Origin: Bacteroidales bacterium UBA3663 | GTDB taxonomy: Bacteria > Bacteroidota > Bacteroidia > Bacteroidales > UBA3663 | Direction of reading: 5' to 3' | NCBI GenBank assembly: GCA_002373755.1 | Contig: DFJU01000001.1 | Location: 12,232-26,635 of the forward strand | DNA length: 14,404 nucleotides | In this document: one piece after another, positions 13,243-14,404 of the stretch | Numbering within the stretch: the first letter of the stretch is position 1 | Layout of the letters: each line of letters opens with the position of its first letter | Notes under the pieces: model-generated | The model's database searches: none | Seen by the model: only the letters and a program-made list of their open reading frames with translations | Told to the model about the DNA's origin: nothing | Position numbers and translations under genes: made by a program

Positions 13243-14404
13243 ATGAAATTTTTCTCTGAATCAGTGTTCTCGCTCTGTGTGGCAGCACTTGCTGTGTTCG
13301 CCGCGTGCGACGACGACCGGCCGTCGGACAAGACCGGCCAGCGCGTTCCCTTGCAGCTGAATGTCTCGAAGCCTGACGGCACCCGTCTGGACGGCACCCA
13401 GTGGGAGGAGGGCGACCAGATCGGCATCTATTTGTACAACCAGGCCACCGGACTCGTCGATGGTGCGGCCAATGTCTGCTACAGCGTAGGCACTGACGGC
13501 AGTTGCAGCCCGGCCTCGACCGCCGACATCCTCTGGCTCGAAAATGGCGAGACATACACTTTGCTGGCCTATTATCCCTACAGCAGCGAATTGTCCGAAT
13601 CGCTTGCGGGCTATACCGTCGGCGATTGGAACGTGCAGCAGGAGATGCAGGCCTCGCTTGACGTGCTGTATGATTCGGTGATGAACGTCACGGCCGGCAG
13701 TCCGAGCGTCACCATCGCATTCGAGAGGCAGTGCGCCCTCCTTGAATTGAAGTTCACGGCCGATGATGTCGATTTGCAGGCAATTTCCGTTTCGATTTCG
13801 GGCAAGAATTATCCGATGGTTTTTGACGTGACAACAGGCGAGTGGTCCACGGTGCAGAGTGCGGACAATCTGGTTGAAGGAGACTCGATTGTAATGCCCG
13901 TAACTGTGGACGAGGTTGGCACGACCGCAACTGCAACCGCAATCCTGCCGCCCAGCAGCGTCTATGAGCCGGAGCGGCCTGTGCTTTCAATGATGCTGTC
14001 CGACACGGATGTGCGTACTTATACCTTCTCCGAGGATTTTACATTTGAGGCAGGGAAGTTGTATTGCCTGAACATTTCGCTCTCGCCCGGGCTTGACATT
14101 GATGCCATCGTTGAGCAGATTCTGAATATGACCGAGAGCGGAACGGTTGTGGTTTCTGGCTATGCCTATGACCCGGATGCGGCCATCAAAAGCATCAAAG
14201 AGGCTCTGAAAACATTGGCCACTAACCGTCAGGATGTGTTCGTGACGTTGGATATGTCGGGTGTTTTAGGCATGACGAGCATCGGCGAGAGTGCGTTCGA
14301 TGGCTGTTCGGCCTTGGCGGGCATCACGATTCCGAGCGGTGTGACGAGCATCGGCAACTATGCGTTCGAGGGCTGCACCGGTCTGACGAGCATCGAGATT
14401 CCGA
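13243..14404 (+). CDS. Fimbrillin-like lipoprotein with C-terminal BspA-type leucine-rich repeats (partial, runs off right edge)
   Basis: The first 387 residues are visible. A lipoprotein signal ends at FAAC, with Cys22, followed by DDDRPSDK, the acidic pattern seen in surface-exported Bacteroidota lipoproteins. Residues about 33-285 resemble the fimbrillin/Mfa-like fold: [14 protein letters not shown] (53-66), [11 protein letters not shown] (105-115), [14 protein letters not shown] (158-171) and [11 protein letters not shown] (270-280). A linker with a helical stretch (286-335) follows. From about 341 there are BspA-type (LRR_5) repeats with the pattern TSIGxxAFxGCxxLxxIxIP, at least two before the edge. 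Such repeats mediate surface binding. An in-frame ATG at 13213 is possible, but the start at 13243 begins the signal peptide and leaves a normal leader after the -7 box. Confidence 0.85.
   Translation, partial: MKFFSESVFSLCVAALAVFAACDDDRPSDKTGQRVPLQLNVSKPDGTRLDGTQWEEGDQIGIYLYNQATGLVDGAANVCYSVGTDGSCSPASTADILWLENGETYTLLAYYPYSSELSESLAGYTVGDWNVQQEMQASLDVLYDSVMNVTAGSPSVTIAFERQCALLELKFTADDVDLQAISVSISGKNYPMVFDVTTGEWSTVQSADNLVEGDSIVMPVTVDEVGTTATATAILPPSSVYEPERPVLSMMLSDTDVRTYTFSEDFTFEAGKLYCLNISLSPGLDIDAIVEQILNMTESGTVVVSGYAYDPDAAIKSIKEALKTLATNRQDVFVTLDMSGVLGMTSIGESAFDGCSALAGITIPSGVTSIGNYAFEGCTGLTSIEIP

Overview
The window looks like chromosomal DNA of a Bacteroidales bacterium, probably a Prevotella-like or other gut or oral lineage. 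The evidence is the Bacteroidota-type promoters (TTTG, about 20 bases, then TAnnTTTG), the DUF4827 lipoprotein beside an NrnA-type phosphoesterase and a Bacteroides-like GlmM, a four-helix-bundle suffix protein, and a fimbrillin-like lipoprotein carrying BspA-type leucine-rich repeats. Species cannot be fixed from the sequence alone.

Layout. Positions 1-3300 are on the minus strand: tRNA-Glu(CTC) with its own promoter and terminator, then nrnA, a DUF4827 lipoprotein, and the N-terminal three quarters of glmM, which runs off the left edge. Positions 3410-5680 are on the plus strand: a cyclophilin with a helical insertion, a strong hairpin, a four-helix-bundle suffix gene and a lipoprotein of unknown function 14 bases behind it. 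Positions 5711-6988 are on the minus strand: efp followed by radC, 9 bases apart. The efp promoter diverges from that of rpmH (7214-7363, plus strand), which has a clear terminator.

From 7.4 kb onward the genes are on the plus strand and more widely spaced: a RavA-like MoxR AAA+ ATPase (7748-9331), a secreted S41-type protease (9567-11522), a ViaA-like VWA protein (11802-12881) and, running off the right edge, a fimbrillin-like/BspA-LRR lipoprotein (from 13243). RavA and ViaA are a known ATPase/VWA partnership whose genes normally lie next to each other. Here a protease gene sits between them, and the gaps hold copies of a C-rich palindromic repeat.

The main signal outside genes is a set of dispersed repeats: a roughly 100-base element at 1110 and 9423 with compensatory stem changes; a C-rich hairpin family at 9330, 11521, 11681 (inverted) and 12880; a CACGAAA-type motif at 1059 and 7669 (inverted); and local inverted or direct repeats before ravA and before the fimbrillin-like gene. 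No CRISPR array, transposase, integrase or phage gene was seen. The core genes are ordinary. The repeat families and the split ravA/viaA pair are what deserve attention.
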